Assembly (NCBI GenBank): GCA_002307095.1
Contig: DBTO01000175.1
Coordinates: forward strand, 1 to 6,670
Source of the DNA: Sulfurospirillum sp. UBA1314
GTDB lineage: Bacteria > Campylobacterota > Campylobacteria > Campylobacterales > Sulfurospirillaceae
DNA length: 6,670 nt
Direction of reading: 5' to 3'
A model generated the notes under the pieces. The model made no database searches. It saw only the letters and a list, made by a program, of their open reading frames with translations, and was not told the DNA's origin. Shown here in pieces: positions 5,873 to 6,670 of the stretch; within the stretch, counting starts at the first letter, position 1; every line of letters starts with the position of its first letter. The position numbers and the translations under genes were made by a program.

Positions 5873-6226
5873 TTAACTTTCATCTTCCACCAACTCTTTT
5901 TTCATCACCTCTATTTGAGTTTTCAACATCGGAAACTGTTCTGTAATCACTTTCCAAACAATCTCTTCATCGATTTCGAAGTACCAGTGAATGAGTTTAT
6001 CGCGCATTTTTGCCATGAGTGACCAAGGGATTTGAAGGTATTTTGAGGCTATTTCATCAGGAATTTGTTTGGTGGCTTCGCCGATGACTTCAAGTTCACG
6101 TACGCAAGCACTGACTGTTTTATCATCCGCCTTAAAACGTTCGAAGTTATAGCCATCAGTGAATGTTTCGATCTTTTGAATGCTTTTGAGAATGTCATCT
6201 AGATACAAAAGATAATTGCGTTTCAT
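5873..6226 (-). CDS. hepT: HepT-like HEPN-domain toxin (ribonuclease) of a type VII toxin-antitoxin system
   Basis: This 117-residue helical protein is the right size for HepT (DUF86). It carries the HEPN catalytic and AMPylation motif R-x4-H-x-Y as R75-DKLI-H80-W-Y82 in MRDKLIHWYFEID. The preceding stretch, ELEVIGEATKQIPDEIASKY and IPWSLMAKMRDK (45-78), also matches the family. Arg and His form the RNase centre of HEPN proteins, and the Tyr is the residue AMPylated by MntA in characterised systems. The start overlaps the mntA stop in an ATGA, and there is no strong ribosome binding site, so translation is probably coupled to mntA. All key residues are present, so the toxin appears intact. 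The HNH gene follows in the same direction. Confidence 0.92.
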   Translation of the reverse strand: MKRNYLLYLDDILKSIQKIETFTDGYNFERFKADDKTVSACVRELEVIGEATKQIPDEIASKYLQIPWSLMAKMRDKLIHWYFEIDEEIVWKVITEQFPMLKTQIEVMKKELVEDES

Positions 6227-6516
6227 ACCGCAATCGCTTCTTTGAGAATATTTTGGGAGAGTTCAGCTCGGAGTTTTCGTTTAGGGACTAAATCAACATT
6301 TTTTCCCAATGCCATTTTAAGTTTTTCTTCGAGTTCGATAAAGGTCAGTAAATCAGGCGTTTGAGAAAAATCGACCAATACGTCCACATCGCTTTTTTCA
6401 GTTGCTTCGCCTCTGACTGTTGAGCCAAAAAGAGCAAGTGATGTGATGTGATAATATGGTGCGATTTGAGCTTTTAAGACAGATAATTTTTGCAAAATCA
6501 GCTCTTTTTCACTCAT
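6223..6516 (-). CDS. mntA: MntA-like minimal nucleotidyltransferase antitoxin
   Basis: This 97-residue minimal nucleotidyltransferase has the signature GS-x10-D-x-D: G31-S32 in LFGSTVRGEATEKSDVDVLVDF with D43 and D45, and a third acidic residue D75 in VDLV. In the type VII system the antitoxin transfers AMP from ATP to the HepT tyrosine, silencing the toxin. The start is backed by an AGGGGA ribosome binding site about 8 bases upstream on the complement. The last codon runs into hepT with a 4-base ATGA overlap, the usual order antitoxin then toxin. No residue of the active site is missing. Composition is intermediate (sampled 37% GC), lower than tex but above the HNH gene. Confidence 0.92.
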   Translation of the reverse strand: MSEKELILQKLSVLKAQIAPYYHITSLALFGSTVRGEATEKSDVDVLVDFSQTPDLLTFIELEEKLKMALGKNVDLVPKRKLRAELSQNILKEAIAV

Positions 6517-6543
6517 CTTTTCTTCCCCTAAATTTTTAATTTC

Positions 6544-6549
6544 ATTGTA
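6544..6549 (-). promoter_or_regulatory. Promoter -10 box of the mntA-hepT unit
   Basis: The complement reads a T-run, GG, then TACAAT, 28 bases before the mntA ATG. There is no clear -35 box. The layout is the same as before the gene at 1419. It would drive mntA-hepT and, if there is no terminator in 5846-5872, also the HNH gene. Confidence 0.5.
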
Positions 6550-6581
6550 CCAAAAAAGTCTATTACTTCGATAATGTTAAC

Positions 6582-6592
6582 TTTAAATGTAA
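6582..6592. repeat. Degenerate copy of the TTTACATGTAA palindrome
   Basis: TTTAAATGTAA differs from the repeated word by one base (C to A), which breaks the symmetry. The resemblance to copy 2 extends further: C before and CGC after are shared, giving 14 of 15 matching bases with 2677-2691. It lies upstream of the mntA promoter. It may be a decayed copy, or chance in A/T-rich sequence. Confidence 0.3.
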
Positions 6593-6670
6593 CGCTAAAA
6601 AATCATTTCTGTATTGTATTTACATCTTGCGCCAAAGGAACTCTCCGTACCACAAAGCCTGTTGGGGTTT
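6593..6670. other. Unassigned window edge
   Basis: The last 78 bases could not be assigned. All three complement-strand frames are open from the edge inward, ending at stops at 6620-6622, 6603-6605 and 6595-6597. A plus-strand frame beginning with ATG at 6574 is also open to the edge but has no ribosome binding site. The piece is too short to decide between the end of a neighbouring gene and intergenic DNA. Confidence 0.3.

Noticed and set aside
6595..6670. C-terminal end of a further minus-strand gene at the right edge
   Set aside because: All three complement frames are open over 50-75 bases and none is clearly protein-like, so no frame can be chosen.
1..6670. CRISPR arrays, tRNA or rRNA genes, insertion sequences
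   Set aside because: No regularly spaced direct repeats, no tRNA- or rRNA-like conserved stretches and no transposase or terminal inverted repeats were seen on either strand.

Overview
The window looks like a chromosomal segment of a Campylobacterota (epsilonproteobacterial) bacterium, most likely a Sulfurospirillum-like genus. This rests on gene style, moderate GC, AAGGA-type ribosome binding sites and promoters with a good -10 box, a T-rich stretch upstream and no clear -35 box. The genus is an inference from general recognition; no search was possible.

Layout. (1) Positions 1-292, minus strand: the first 97 residues of an exported protein with a clear signal peptide. (2) 293-442: a divergent promoter region. 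(3) 443-1357, plus: a D-isomer-specific 2-hydroxyacid dehydrogenase of the phosphoglycerate dehydrogenase-like type. (4) 1419-2675, plus: an unrecognised cytoplasmic protein with a globular N-terminal half and a long C-terminal coiled coil, with its own promoter. (5) 2692-4806, minus: tex, a complete Tex/YdcI-family RNA-binding transcription accessory protein, convergent with gene 4 across only 16 bp. (6) 4901-6516, minus: an accessory block transcribed in the order mntA (nucleotidyltransferase antitoxin), hepT (HEPN toxin), then a stand-alone HNH endonuclease with three homing-endonuclease-associated repeats. (7) 6517-6670: the promoter of the accessory block and an unassigned edge.

How the genes fit together. 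The left part (1-4834) reads as ordinary core genome in which neighbouring genes have no evident shared pathway. The right part is a selfish or defence-type cassette. MntA and HepT form a type VII toxin-antitoxin pair in which the nucleotidyltransferase neutralises the HEPN ribonuclease by AMPylation. The HNH gene follows in the same direction after a short gap without a convincing terminator, so all three may be cotranscribed. The HNH gene is far more AT-rich than tex or the toxin-antitoxin genes, pointing to a separate origin.

The most striking signal is not a gene. The palindrome TTACATGTAA, always extended to TTTACATGTAA on one strand, occurs six times in 421-4834, where chance predicts about 0.01. 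It lies in two 5' leaders, in the 16-bp convergent spacer and three times inside tex, and is absent from the accessory block. It is the best candidate here for an undescribed genome-wide DNA element.
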